Source: Sipunculus nudus (taxonomy: Eukaryota > Annelida > Sipuncula > Golfingiida > Sipunculidae). Taken from it: a stretch of DNA of 64,000 bases. The notes below the pieces were generated by a model. That model made no database searches and was not told where the DNA came from. It saw nothing but the letters and a program-made list of their open reading frames with translations. The stretch is taken from NCBI GenBank assembly GCA_026874595.1, contig CM049319.1, positions 18,705,101 through 18,769,100 on the forward strand, given 5' to 3'. The position numbers and the translations under genes are program-made. Each line of letters begins with the position of its first letter. Position 1 is the first letter of the stretch. This document shows, in pieces, positions 47,783-60,049 of the stretch.

Positions 47783-48409
47783 AATAACAAAGAACGTCAG
47801 CCCAGTGAATCCAAGAATTTTCAACCGAGGCGTCATATTAATTTTCCTTATGATTGTATTGAATTACAACTTTTTCAAACTAGTTTAACGTAAGCCCTAG
47901 ACATCAGGAAAATAAACTTTAGGAGGACCCAACATACCGTGTCTATTTCAGGAACAAATATTTATATCATGTGTCACGCGATAGGATCTCAGGCAAAGCA
48001 GTAAAGCATACTAAGTTCTTCCATGCAGATTTATGAAAAGGATTCCTATTTTCATATTTATAAATTTCATAAATAAACAGCACGTTAACAAGATTTATGA
48101 GGTTAGAGCGAAGAAACAAAGATGGCAACTGTTGTTGCTTTCGTTGAACGTTCGCCTTTTGAGTGTCTGGCCTGTGGTCTTCTGAGCTTTCTGTGGACGG
48201 TTCTGAATCATAATACAGAGTATTTTATATGGAATTCACGAGTAATTTTAAATGCAAATGTAACTTTCTGAAATAAAAATTCGATACTTTCTCTTGTTTG
48301 TATCAACGTACCACATTTCATAGGAAATCTTGATTTATTTATCGAGTATATTATACAAAGAGGTTGGTTACTCAATAGGCTAAGCTTACATTTAAACGGA
48401 AGCTAGAAC

Positions 48410-48600
48410 TTTATAACAGGCAATGATGATTATAGGCATGGGATGACCCTATGGCGGATATATTTAAGGGTTTTCCGCCGGTCTCGCATGCTGGAGGCTT
48501 ATAAATTATATTGTCCATGCGCACGAGCTCCTCCTGTCTTGTGACGTCATCGTGCGGTGAGGTGTTGCAGTTAATCACCTTTGTCGTTAACACAAATAAG
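48410..48600. promoter_or_regulatory. conserved intron-1 block, copy 3
   Basis: TGACGTCA at 48542-48549, CCATGCGCAC near 48516, CTATGGCGGA (weakened YY1-like) near 48450, GGGTTTTCCG (Rel-like) near 48468. Confidence 0.45.
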
Positions 48601-50189
48601 GATGATTTTTAATAACTAACAGATAGGTCAGGCAGTCCAGGTATCGTCTGTATAAACGCCTTGCTAAACTTGACATCAGCTGGGCATTTCTGTAAAGTAA
48701 CAAATATTGACTCACCGGCAATTGGTCACCTGAATTCCACACGGAATAGTAAATGAAAGAACCGAGTGTTAAAAAACACAGAAACAAGAATATTTTCATC
48801 AAACTCTTCATTCATTCTTTCAGTTTAGACTTAAACCTTTCTCTAAAATGGATGGCACGTTTAACTAGTTATCTCTTCCTTGTGATGCCAACCTTCGAAT
48901 TCTAGAGTGTTCTGTTTGTGAAGTGACATGCGTCACTGACAGTAATAAAACTAATATAATGCGACTTGCGGCAATGCTAATTGTGATACTTATCATTTGA
49001 ACGGGCCTCGGAATGTACCAAACGTCCTGTTATTATTCACATTTCAATATTGTTGTTTATAACGGTACTTGGTCTTAGAAATTTTATACTGACTGTAATA
49101 TGGGTAAACATCCTGTTATAATAGACTTCACTCATTTCGGCATGAATCCATTACAGGTTTAAATTTGTTCGGACTGCTTTGCTATCTAAAAGAAAAAAAA
49201 AAAACAAATAATATTTGGCCAAGTTTTTTTCAGCAGCTAAAAAAAGCAAACTGAAAAATTCGCTTCTTCAGGGAAAAGAGAGGCTAACCAAGGTGTTTTT
49301 GATTTGTAGTGCAAAAGACAGTAAACTTAATTTGTAGACATTGCATGATCATTGCGATATAAGTTATAAGTAAACAGGTATAAATACCGTAAAACGGGGG
49401 TATTTTAGCCCACCTCAGAAAAGTTTTCTTCATTATATTAGATTGTATTTAAATGAATTTTTCTTCCTTGAACAAGAGCACAGTTTCTTTTGTCTTAAAT
49501 GCTCCACATGCCACTAAACAAGCTAAATGGATTTGGTTTTCATCAGAACTGAGTTTTCTGATAAGGTCCCTAAATATTATAAAATGTTGATTATTCTCAA
49601 AGCAATAACTGTATTTTGTTTATGTGTGTATCAAATGGGCTCGGCGAACCTGACCTGCGGATCCATGGTGTGTAATCAATCCTTTTCTTGGTCACAACAC
49701 TAGAAAAGGTAAACTCTAAGTCTTCGTTAGTGAAACACGGCTGCAGGGCACAACCTACATTAAGCCTACAGAGGGCTCACTCTGTTGGGTGGATGACCGT
49801 GAAAAATCTCGAACTGATTGGCTGAGATACGATCTCTCCTTGTTTTGAACCCTATGCTTTCCCCAGAGCCCATAGAAGCCACTAAATATACCAGTAGCTA
49901 AGCAGTATGGTAAAAATAGATGCTAAATTTGTTAGATAAATATGTTATTTCTGCATTTAGATATAGGAAAATCTTACAGAGATTCATCGGCTACTCACAT
50001 TTAGCTCACTACTAATAGATTTCTCTTGCTGTTTATATATTTTGTACTTATACTTCTGTTTGTACATTAAGTATTATCTGTGTTCTCAGAAGAACATATA
50101 GGTTTCCAGATCTCTTCCCTATCTTTATAGATATCTCAGTCTGTAAGCCCAAGCTCTCTCAACAGAAGGTGTCTTATTGCAGAGCGAAA

Positions 50190-53000
50190 ACCATCGACCA
50201 TTCTGCCTTGTCGGAAACCATTACTGACTTCGGTCTTGGTGCTCCATTGTCACTCAGTCTGCCACTCAATCAGCACTAAGACCTCTATAACAGTGAGCTA
50301 AGGTCTATATTGGACAAACTGGTATCACTATCACCACGCACCAGCACTTTTCGTCGTCCTGAGACAGAGAGGTAAAATAGTGCTCTACGTGAGGCCAAGC
50401 AGAGGCGGAGGCGGGAGAGGGGATTTCGCCTAAATCAGGACTGACCATACCTCGAGAGTTGTACATAGCGGGACAAGAGGGGGAACAGATTGATAACATA
50501 ACCAAGGAAGACCAATAAATCAGCAGTGAGAGAGTGCAAGGGAGACACCAAGCAGCTGATTAGAGTTATGAATAAGCTCCTGGGAAAGATGTCGGCTATC
50601 CGTCTTTCTGCAAATAGTCCCCTCCCCCCGACCCCTCAGAGAAACATTCAGTACTATTTTTGTGCGGAAGATCCCTACCATTCGTGACTCAAGTATGTCT
50701 CTTCTGTCTCACCTGTTCCATTATATGTCAACAGCTCACTTCCCAGTTTTGAGCTTGTTACCACCAGACTTGGTTACTTATAAAGTAATCGATTACAACT
50801 ACAATTACTTTTAAAAGTAATCGATAACAATTACAATTACTTTGGTGTTTTGAGAGAAGTAATTGATTATAACTACAATTACTTATTAAAGTAATCGTTA
50901 TTACTTTGCAATTACTTCTGTGATTTTGGACGATTTACCTCATGCAAGAACAGAACTGGGTTATAAATTGGTTTAAGCTCTTAACATATTTTTAACAGTC
51001 GTGACAAATTTAATAAAGGCACAACCTACACATTATAAATTATAACATGAATCACAGCAGAATATGTAAAAAGAGTTATTGTTAAGTGGTTATGTCATAT
51101 TAAATAACACATTTCATAGTTGCCACAAAACGGATCCAAATTGTAGTGTATCAAAAAAGCTTGTTGTAAAAAAAAGGAAAAAGGTTAATTAAACATAATT
51201 ATAAAGAGACATATGTGTGTATGCCGCTTTCAGTTACCACTAAACAGATATAAACCGGGCCATTTCAATGAAGGTATGGTAAAAAAGGGGGGAAATCTAG
51301 TTAAACATTATTATGTAGAAAAACTTGGATATATACGGCTTTTGGTTATCACTTAAAGGAGAGTCACCTTTTATAGCATATCTTTTTTAGCAAGAAATTT
51401 GTCATGCGCTTTGACGAAGTGTACAATTCAATAAAAATACATAATAATATTGTTATCGATATGTGACAACTTGTCTTAGACTGATTCAACCTTTAAGAAC
51501 TCGTGTCTTTTTTGTGGTTTATCGAAATTATATGTCATTGGTTAAAAACATTGAAATTTATCCATAAATAAAATCGGTAATCTAAACAGTGTTGGGATAA
51601 GCTGAATTAGGTTCAGGCTACCCCAGGAATAACTTGAAAGTGATTTTAGATAACTTGGGGTAACTTCAAGCCTTAACGTTGGGATAGCTTTTATGGGAAA
51701 CTTTTCATTCTATCAAAATTAACTAGTAGCCTGAGATAATAGAAATATTATTTAAAATGCACATGTGCGTCTGAATTACGTGAGAATCAACCATGGAAAA
51801 TTCGTTAATAGCCAGGTTTGCTTATTAAATTTGACAGTTTTATTATTCATATGAGACAAATATACCCAACAGTAATTGAAAGTTATTGTTGAAACAATTA
51901 CTTTTCAAAAGCAAGCAATTACAATTACAGTTACTTTCAAGTATAAGAACATGCAATCGATTACAATTACAATTACTTGAAAAAGTACTTTTTGACCCAG
52001 CTCTGGTTACCATAGATGATGTAACAAAACACATAACATCTTTGTTTTACAAGAGTTGCGATCTGGATCCACTTCCCACATATTCGGTAAAAAGGAAGTA
52101 ACATTGTTGGCACGCATTGTAATCTCCACCAGTAACAAATCTCAAGAGGCTGATGCCTTCCTAAGTGTTTTAAGTCAGCTGTGGTGACCCCTCTTCTTAA
52201 GAATGCATCACTCGATCCAGATCAACTGAGGAAATATCGTTCAGTCTTCAAATTAGCCTATGTGTCTAAATTGATTGAGAGAGTGATGGCATCTGAGCTG
52301 CACAAAAACCTCACCAACAACAACTTGAATCTTAACAGTCGGCTTATAGACTTATATATGCTCTCCTGTTTGTCCAGAATGGCATCATTTGCGCTATTGG
52401 TCAACACACGGCTGTCCTGTCGGTGCTCCTTAATCTCTCCACAGCCTTTGAGGCAGTAAACCACCGTCGCTTGATGGAAACACTAAATGATCTCTGTGGC
52501 CTTGGCATTGCCTTCCATTGGTTCCAGTTATATCTGACTTACAGAACCAAATTTAAACCATCAGAAATAAATGTGCAAAATCAACCTGCACCAAACTAGA
52601 CTGTGGTGTCCCCCGAGGATGAGTCCTACGACTGGTCCTGTTTACCCTCTATACTTCATCTCTGGGGCCCTTCTACGTCGTCCTCACATAAAGTATCAAC
52701 TGTATGCGGATGACACTGAGTTGTAGATCAGTTTCAAGATTGCTGATACGGACGATGCTCTCCATCGCATGGAAACGACTATAACAGCAGTCCAGAATTG
52801 GATGGCACAACATAATCTAACAGTGAATGAAGATATAACAGAGTTTTTAATAATTTCATCAAAACAGTTGGCCAATATGATGACATCTCCGTCGCTCTCC
52901 GTCGGGAATATACCATCAACCGGACATCTACTGCCATAAACCTAGGAGTTATGTCGGATACTAATGTTTTAATCATGGCTCATACCATTCGAGACCCTTT
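50190..53000 (+). mobile_element. CR1-like LINE remnant (ORF2), interrupted
   Basis: Plus-strand pieces of a CR1/Jockey-type non-LTR retrotransposon. The stretch between endonuclease and RT gives TIDHSALSETITDF, DLYNSELRSILDKLV and IRVMNKLLGK (50190-50600). RT gives VTIDDVTKHITS (about 52008-52045), VTPLLKNASLDPDQLRKYRS (52181-), SKLIERVMASEL, then LYADDTEL (about 52700) with the catalytic Asp pair. Frames change several times. The hAT-like element at 50765-52005 sits inside it. The 3' end near 52975 runs into a second LINE fragment. Confidence 0.78.
50765..52005. mobile_element. non-autonomous hAT-like element with 8-bp target duplication
   Basis: Left end CAGACTTGGTTACTT, right end ...GACCCAGCTCTG (inverted: CAGAGCTGGGTC), fitting the CAGRG hAT terminus. 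Flanked by GTTACCAC (50757-50764) and GTTACCAT (52006-52013), an 8-bp duplication with one mismatch. The flanking LINE coding sequence joins up if the element is removed. Subterminal regions at both ends are rich in AGTAATCGATTACAATTAC-type repeats. No transposase frame inside. Confidence 0.85.
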
Positions 53001-53110
53001 AGGTGTGTCTCTACTGTCTCACTTGTTCCATCATGTGTCAATAGCTTTCTTCCCAGCTTTGAGCCTGTTACCATAGATGATGTAACAAAACACATAACAT
53101 CCTCGCTAAA
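52980..53110 (+). mobile_element. second fragment of the CR1-like LINE, joined head to tail
   Basis: GTGTCTCTACTGTCTCACTT and GTTACCATAGATGATG repeat the stretch found upstream at 50697-50764 plus 52006-52045, but here uninterrupted by the hAT element. It therefore shows the empty site. Confidence 0.75.
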
Positions 53111-53124
53111 ATAACTTGGCTTCA

Positions 53125-53290
53125 GGTATAGCACTATCTTACCACTCTGCCTAAGGACGAATAGTGATGGTAGGTGCCTCAAGTGGTACCAGTCTGTCCA
53201 TTATGGACCTGAGCTCACTGTTATAGAGGTCTGACAGCTGATTGAGTGAAAGATTGAGTGACGATTGGCTATGGGTCAAGTATAGGACTC
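53125..53290 (-). mobile_element. inverted CR1-like LINE fragment
   Basis: The minus strand reads LSDLYNSELRSIMDRLV, homologous to DLYNSELRSILDKLV at about 50285 on the plus strand. It marks the LINE edge carried by the inverted unit copy. Confidence 0.72.
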
Positions 53291-54589
53291 AAAACATGGA
53301 GAGATCGTATCTCAGCCAATCAATTCGAGATTTTATTCGGTCAGCCTCTTGTAGGCTTAATGCAGGCTGTGCTCTGCAGCCGTGTTTCACTCACCAAGAC
53401 TAAAGGTATGCCTTTCCCAGTGTTGTGACCCAGCAATGGAGTGATTACACACCATGGATCCGCAGGCCAGGTTCATCGAGCCCGTCTGACACAAAAATAA
53501 AAAAAAAGTTATTACTTTGAAAATAATCAACATTTGATCACTTTTAGGGGCCTTACCAGAAAACTAAGGTCTAATGGAAACGAAATCCACTTAGCATGTT
53601 TAGTATGACGGAGGGCATCTTAAAGACTTATGTGTTTTAAATAATTTAATGTCCTTATTCTGCCTGCCTGGATGTATAAGATAAAAAAGGACATTTCTAC
53701 CGATTAAAACTGAATAATTACCTAAAATGAAAGTAATATGGACCAAAGTGACCCGGAAATAGTGAGCTAACTTACCCCGATGGCAAATAAGGTTTGAAAG
53801 TATGAAATAACACTCAAAATAAAATTTATTTTCCTATGGATGTATCACCCGAATAGGCTTTACCTTCATAAACTTACAAATGGTGAAACACAAACTTTTT
53901 ATAGTGCAACCATGTGGATCAAGTGTGAAAGAAAAGACCTTGCTCTTGTTGAGGGTAAAAAAAATAATCAGAAAAAGGAAAATCTAATATAATATAGAGT
54001 GGTGTTAAAACACTTTCCTGAGGTGGGCTAAAAACCCCAGGTTTACGGTTCTTATATCTTATATACTTATAACTTATATCGCAATGATCAGTCGATGTAT
54101 ATAAATCCAGTTTACTGTCTTTTGCACTACAAATCCAAAACAACTTGGTTTGCTACTCTTTTCCATAAAGAAATAAATATTTGTTATTTATGTAATTTGT
54201 TTTCTTTGAGATATCCAAGGAGTCCGAACAAAATTATACTCATAAGGATCCATGCGGAAATGAGTGGCATAGTCTATGATAACAGGATGTTCATCCATAT
54301 CACAGTCAGTATATTATTTCCAAGACCAAGTACAGTTTATAATGAACCAAATTAATATGTGAATAATAACAGGACGTTTGTTACATTCTGCGGCCCGTTC
54401 AAATGATAAATATCACAATAAGCATTACCGCGAAGAACATTATATAATTTTTTATTACTTCAGTAATAAGCATTTCCCTACACCCACAGAACACTCTACA
54501 ATTCGAAGGTTTGCATCACAAGAAAGAGAAAAAAAGTTAAACGTGCTATCCATTTTAAAGAAAGGTTAAAGTCTAAATAAAAAAGAAGA

Positions 54590-54684
54590 ATCGACACTGT
54601 GAGGAAAATATTTTGTTTCTGTGTTTTTCCTCTCTCGGCTTCTTCGTCTACAATTCCGTGTGGAATTCAGGTGACCAATTGCCG
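54590..54684 (+). pseudogene. exon A remnant of the glycosyltransferase-like gene, copy 4
   Basis: Matches exon A of the other copies up to the GTGAGT donor at 54685, but the start codon is ATC and one base is missing in the signal-anchor region (95 bases instead of 96). There is no downstream exon, so it cannot make the protein. Confidence 0.82.
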
Positions 54685-54809
54685 GTGAGTCACTATTCAA
54701 TACTTTAAAGAAAGGCCCAACTAATGTCTAGTTAAGCATGGCGTTTATACAGACGACACCTGGACTGCCTGACCCATTTGTTAGATATTAAAAAATCATC
54801 CTTATTCGT

Positions 54810-54990
54810 GTAAAAGGCAACGGTGGTAATCTGCAACACCTTAGCGTACAATGACGTCACAAGACCGGAGGAGCTCGTGCGCATGCACAATATAATTTAT
54901 AAGCCTCCAGCATGCGAGACCAGCGGAAATCCCTTCAATGTAGCCGCCATGGAGCTAGCCAATGCCCATGATCTTCATTGCCTGTTATAA
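54810..54990. promoter_or_regulatory. conserved intron-1 block, copy 4 (inverted)
   Basis: TGACGTCA at 54852-54859, TGCGCATGC near 54879, CGGAAATCCC (reverse Rel-like) near 54925, GCCGCCATGG (reverse YY1-like) near 54944. Well kept although the attached gene is gone. Confidence 0.48.
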
Positions 54991-56290
54991 ATTTCTAGCT
55001 TCCGTTTGATAAAGCCTAACCAATTATGTAAACAACCTCTGTATATTTTATACTCGATACATAAAGCAAAAATTACCATTGTAATGTGGCAAATAGATGA
55101 AAACAAAAGTAGTAAATGCAACAACTCATGTGCTTTCCCGTATTTGTTTATAAACAAAAACTTGGCACGTGCCCCGTCCACTCAATGGTATTAAGACAAT
55201 ATGAAGGGAACAGGAAAGGAGTTTTTTTATGGACTGTATTTGAAGAAAATCTGAGCATTTAAATAAACATTCTTTAGCATTATGACACCAGTGCATGTTG
55301 TGGATTTCCGTCTGGACGAGCTCTGTTTGAAGCATAATGATACAGGCATTCCTTTATGCTCTGTAGTTGTTGTGGCGGTAAAGGTGTCTGGTTCCACTAG
55401 ACGGCAATTCCTTATGAATAAAAAGTCAATGTTGGTCTTAATTTTCCAAATACGTTGTCATGAGGATAATTTTTTTGGTTAGATAAACTTTGACCAATAA
55501 CAGATTCATGCCTTCTAATTTAAATTTGATTTTATGTCGCCCCTCCGAACCTGATCCATTTAAGTTGTCTATTCGTATAAGTGAAAAATAGAGGCATTGG
55601 TAGAAAACGTGGCGAATTGTGTCTATGGAAAATGCTTGGGTATAGGACATCCTGATGATTTTGAAACTGTAATATGTTGAAAAGTTTCTTCCTCAATGTC
55701 CATGAACTCTTAAAGGGATCCCATGTGCATCCGTCAATTTCCACTTTTATGTTACAGACAAAAATGATGTAGAGATGCTTTTAGAGCCGCCATTTTCTCA
55801 CTCATTTGATATGTTTGGTATTTGTTCAGAGAACACACAAATAAAGGCAAAACAGGGTCACAATTGGAACCAGTTTAGGTTTCATGTGAAAAAAAATGCA
55901 ATGTACACCAATAGGCCATATTGTACATCTAAATATTTGACATTATTCCACCGCAAGCAGACGGGGACACCTTGTTATATGGATTTTCCCATAATTATCC
56001 TCATTCCCTGGGCTTGTCTGACTATTATATTCACAATAACCAAATAGAGTATACAAGGAAAGTCTTGTATTTCATAAAGTTTGTTAAATTTACTCATGAA
56101 TTCCAAGTAAAATATACTGTATAATGATTCAGAATCATATGCAGGAGGCCCAGCAGAGTCACATGCAAGACGCTAAAGAGGCGGACATTCACCAGGATTA
56201 ACAACAATTGCCATCTTTGTGATTTATTCGTTCAAAACCTCATAAAATTAACTAAAGTATAGAAATGGGAATTCTAGAACTAATGTCAAT

Positions 56291-56359
<69 letters not shown>

Positions 56360-56360
56360 G
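56291..56360. repeat. (TA)n microsatellite
   Basis: About 34 TA units with one TACA interruption; coincides with the end of inverted unit copy 4. Confidence 0.95.
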
Positions 56361-56469
56361 ACACGGATCAATGCCCTTTAATTCAGTTTAGCACTGGCAC
56401 CTATTTAAGCTTCAGATTTTGTGCATGGTTACAAGTACATAAGCTTCTCAGATATTTAACATAAAGAAA

Positions 56470-56890
56470 AATCGATCAATTTGTATAAGTAACCGGGTTC
56501 TTTAATTTATGTGATTTATCGCTGTACTTGTTTACATACGGGTGAAAAGTTTTGGTCAAATCATATTCCAGACGATAAATCTTGAATAATGTGTGCAATA
56601 CAAAATCACCGATTATACTCTGGCAGCCATACTGTAATTTGAAAGGGGTGCAGTCCTCATACACACCAATCATCCTTGTGAATTTGACAAAGATCAAAGT
56701 TATACTTCATTTTTTTTATGAGACCATTTAAAATAAAGAAAAAATCTAAGTTATGTAGAAACATCAGTCTTAAAATAATTCTATACAATATAGAATTTAC
56801 TGAATTGCCCTAGTTCCAAGGAACCCTTGCATATGATTTAAAGGCTAAAGGGTTCTTTTTACTCCTTTATATGAATGAAAATGAAAAAGA
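56470..56890 (-). repeat. segment X, minus-strand copy
   Basis: Homologous to 24.65-24.96 kb in reverse. On the minus strand it holds an open frame (56697-56476, 73 codons) reading MIGVYEDCTPFKLQYGCQ, preceded by TCAAATTCACAAG. It may be a decayed exon of an unknown gene; no family recognised. Confidence 0.5.
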
Positions 56891-58337
56891 CAGTGTAAGC
56901 CTGTATGCAGTCACTTAACAGAAGAGGCGCGAGTATGGAGGGTGCACTAAACAGTTGGAAATAGCCGGAATGGGATTTTTTTAAGAATGGTGGGGGGGGG
57001 GGGTAACTTTACTTGACGGTGGGTTCTGACATTAGAGCTTATTTTGGCATTAAATGCAGAAAAATTGTACAGTTCTAGGCGTCGCGAGTCACGTTATCAT
57101 ACTTTAATCATACTTTTACCATTCGGTCTTGTCCACAGTGACCAGTGTTTGATGAGCATTGCAACATACAAAAAGCTAATTTGGTGGTCAGAAATCGTGG
57201 AAACTGCTCTTATTAAGTGAATTTTCAAGACGTCTAACTGATATACATATCAAGATATATATCTTGGATTTCTGAGCAGGCTGAAAGTCTCACTGCAAAT
57301 GGCTGCCTTAGGGTTGTAGGAGATTTACTTATAATCTTCAAATCAGATGCGAAACAATTGGTCTTTGTTTGAATAATTTTATAACACATTTCTGCCAATA
57401 TCTCACAGGTTTACCTTTTAAATGAACCCTGCTTGTAAAACCGAGAAGCAAGGCCCACTAACCAGTTCTTTTATAAAGAGCCAAATAAATATCGGGACCC
57501 GTAACAAGTAGTCTTTGTTTTGAGGTGGTCGTTAAACCGAGGTAGTCTTTAGGTAGGGTTTTACTTTATCTCACCAGTTTACCTGTTACGTAGAGTGTCT
57601 GTTTGCTGTCAGGCCATCTGTATATTTATACCACTCTTGTTCTCCTCGAAAGATGAAAAGAATACTGTGTACCAGTTTTTATTATTATCATTTCGTCATC
57701 AGCATCTCCTAGTAACCCAAAATACAAACATTTTTCTTCTTAAAAGAAACTATTTAAACAGAATAAAATAAATTCGGCGGATTAATAGCTTTCAATTTTT
57801 GTAATGCGCTTTCACCATTTTTTTTATTTATTTTTACCGCGACCCATCATTCCATACTTCTTAGGGTACACAATTCCATTAAGAAAAAGGACGAAGGCGG
57901 TGTTTCTTTATCCCGGCTTTTGAATGACACAAACATATAAATCAGAATGAAGATATCAATAAGCGTTTCCTTATTTTTAACATTATAACCAACATATACA
58001 ATATTTGGACAAAGTGCGGGTAACATGATGCGATCCTGCCGCCTCGGTCAGAATTTGGTTATAAAATATTACAGCCACATGGCATTCACAAAAAAATTAT
58101 ACCCCTTCATTTTGCCTGGTCACAGGCATTCCGTGAAATAATTGAATGTTTTAGCACTTCATGAAATGAATGATTTCAAAGATTAACTCTAACATATGTA
58201 CTACTAACTAAGAAGTAAGCAATCTTGAAAGCATATGGTAATAAATCAAGATTGTAATTCTATGATCTGATCTAGACTAAAGAATAGCCACATGTTATAT
58301 GTTTGACCTTGCATAGGTTTTGGAAAGTTAACATGAA

Positions 58338-58395
<58 letters not shown>

Positions 58396-58590
58396 TATAA
58401 CAAGATAACATACGATCAGTCAATTCTATCTTAAAAGACGTTGTGCCGTTATATAATCTAAACATAGGAAGACACCTATTGAAACGCTCTGCCGGGATAA
58501 AATGTCAGTTGGATTCTTATATGATTCCACGAAAGACACATTCAATAACTTGTTAGCTGTCTTTTGGATTGCAGTTTTATGTTTGGAGGG
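56891..58590. other. intergenic, no gene recognised
   Basis: AT-rich sequence with a G-run at about 56991-57002 and a (TC)n(TA)n tract at 58338-58393. The minus frame at 58426-58614 overlaps the edge of the exon fragment but shows no motif of its own. Confidence 0.5.
58338..58393. repeat. (TC)n(TA)n compound microsatellite
   Basis: CTCTCT tract passing directly into a TATATA tract. Confidence 0.93.
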
Positions 58591-59020
58591 TGAAAATTTA
58601 GAACGGGTAGTCATTTAATCTCTAAATTTGTTAGCAAGGAGAATATTCAAAGTAGATTGGTGAAAGCGATATCAGTGTTCCCATACCGTTGGGTTTTCAG
58701 CCAACAATAGATGGTTGGAATAGGAAAGGTTCTTTTCAAGGCTACACAGCACAGCCCACTTCCATATGGTTTCATATATTTCTTTGGTTTTATTATATGA
58801 AGCTGGCAGCACGCTGAACGTAACATTGGGTGATTTTAATGTTTGTAGGTATGTATTTATAAAGACCCGGATGTGAAGACCTATATATTGAATGCCCTGC
58901 TAGTCCAATAAGTCCTCCTCTACCCATCTTAACGTCCGATATTGTTAGTTGAGAGGAATCTAATGTAAAAAACCTAAACCGTCGCCCCACACCAGTCCGT
59001 CGTAATCTTATAGTCTTTCT
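58590..59020 (-). pseudogene. exon C fragment of the glycosyltransferase-like gene
   Basis: Diverged copy of the last exon alone: MGRGGLIGLAGHSIYRSSHP and LYKYIPTNIKITQ (58930-58800), then a frame change, then sequence matching the CHRFDQS region (about 58660). The W-x-D motif region is not readable. More diverged than the other copies, so older. It lies directly before copy 5. Confidence 0.75.
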
Positions 59021-59278
59021 TCGAAGAAATTACCGTTTTATTGAGAAGAAAAGAGCTGGTTCTCATAGGGTAATTAGTAAGTACTGAACTGTGCTATTTA
59101 TAGGGATGTAAAGGGGTATTTATTATACATGATATCATAAACGTTTGTAGATTTCGAGCCTAGGTTATTTGTAATCTCTCTACCTAGGCTTGTCTGAAAG
59201 CTGTATCATTATAGCATCGCCGTATGCACTGTGAATATTCAGGACGGACAAACTTAACAGCACGTCTTGAAAAATATT

Positions 59279-59316
<38 letters not shown>
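59279..59316. repeat. (TAA)n microsatellite
   Basis: TAATAATAA tract, positional counterpart of 44346-44400. Confidence 0.9.
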
Positions 59317-59318
<2 letters not shown>

Positions 59319-60049
59319 CAACTATAATAAAAGCTTATTTAACTTTGTTCCTTAATCAAATAACTTGACTTTACAGACTGTACAATAATGCACGGCTGAT
59401 TACTTTTGTTCCCATGTAGTCGCTTTATTTGTTCCAACAGAAGAATACATCACTTTGTACAGTCTGAACATTAGCTAATAAAGAGCTATGTTTACTCAAG
59501 CAACCTCACCTGACCATTTGTAACATTAAACAACGGAGGGGATAATTCATGAATAAAAACAAGGAACTTCGACGTGTACCGTTACAAACCACATAAGATC
59601 AGACATCAGATAAACCAAGGGAATGTTCCCTTATGACTATCCAAATTTTGGAGTAAAGGTTAATCCATTTATAAGGAACTGTGATTAAAATATTTTAAAA
59701 CCCAACATGGCAGCAGTCCTTACAATCGATCGTTATGACAAAAAGCAAATTAATATAAGAGGTATTAATAATTATTCCTTGCGCAGTATCATATGGATAA
59801 TATTCATATGTGAACATCCTTAATCTCAAACTTTAGCCCTTTATTCGACCAAAATCTCCACTGTGTAATCGCTAACGTTAGCTACCCATCCAAAAGATTC
59901 TCATAATCATACCGGTGTTTTAAAACATAGTTAACATGATTAAATACAACTACAATATATTTAGTCAAAGCCTGCCTTAAAGGGCCTTGTTTAGATTTTA
60001 AATTTAGTATAAACTTTTGTTCATCAAAAGAAGAATTATTAGACGAGTT

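Larger units (their letters stand above)
45184..48811 (-). pseudogene. glycosyltransferase-like (DUF1647-like) gene, copy 3, broken
   Basis: Exon A 48811-48716 is intact (IFLFLCFLTLGSFIYYSV, donor GTGAGT). Exon B 46697-46318 is 380 bases instead of 381: one base is missing near the end (KLYLF instead of KIICIQ), shifting the frame before the splice; its acceptor reads AAAG instead of TCAG. Exon C 45652-45184 has lost about 48 bases after VVWVHA (the stretch with VRFYTSDFSEAIAW in copies 1 and 5), has His for Asp in the W-x-D motif, a stop near 45500, and a further deletion in the WKWAVLC region. The rest (HCHRFDQSTLNLLFANLF) is still readable. Confidence 0.82.
43303..50190 (-). repeat. duplicated unit, copy 3
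   Basis: Third copy, from the 3' flank (43.3-45.17 kb) to the upstream part near CTCTCTCAACAGAAGGTG (about 50160). Includes a (TAA)n tract at 44346-44400 that copy 5 also has at 59279-59316. About 1 kb at 46806-47782 is unique to this copy. Confidence 0.82.
53180..56290 (+). repeat. duplicated unit, copy 4, inverted and truncated
   Basis: Reverse-orientation copy of unit sequence from the upstream part through exon A and intron 1 to the AAAGATGGCAATTG landmark (56207-56220, reversed). It stops at the (TA)n tract. Exons B and C are absent. With copy 3 it forms inverted arms of about 3 kb around a 2.9-kb spacer. Confidence 0.83.

Noticed and set aside
58426-58614. 62-codon minus frame as a separate gene
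   Set aside because: Lies at the decayed edge of the exon C fragment, with no independent motif.
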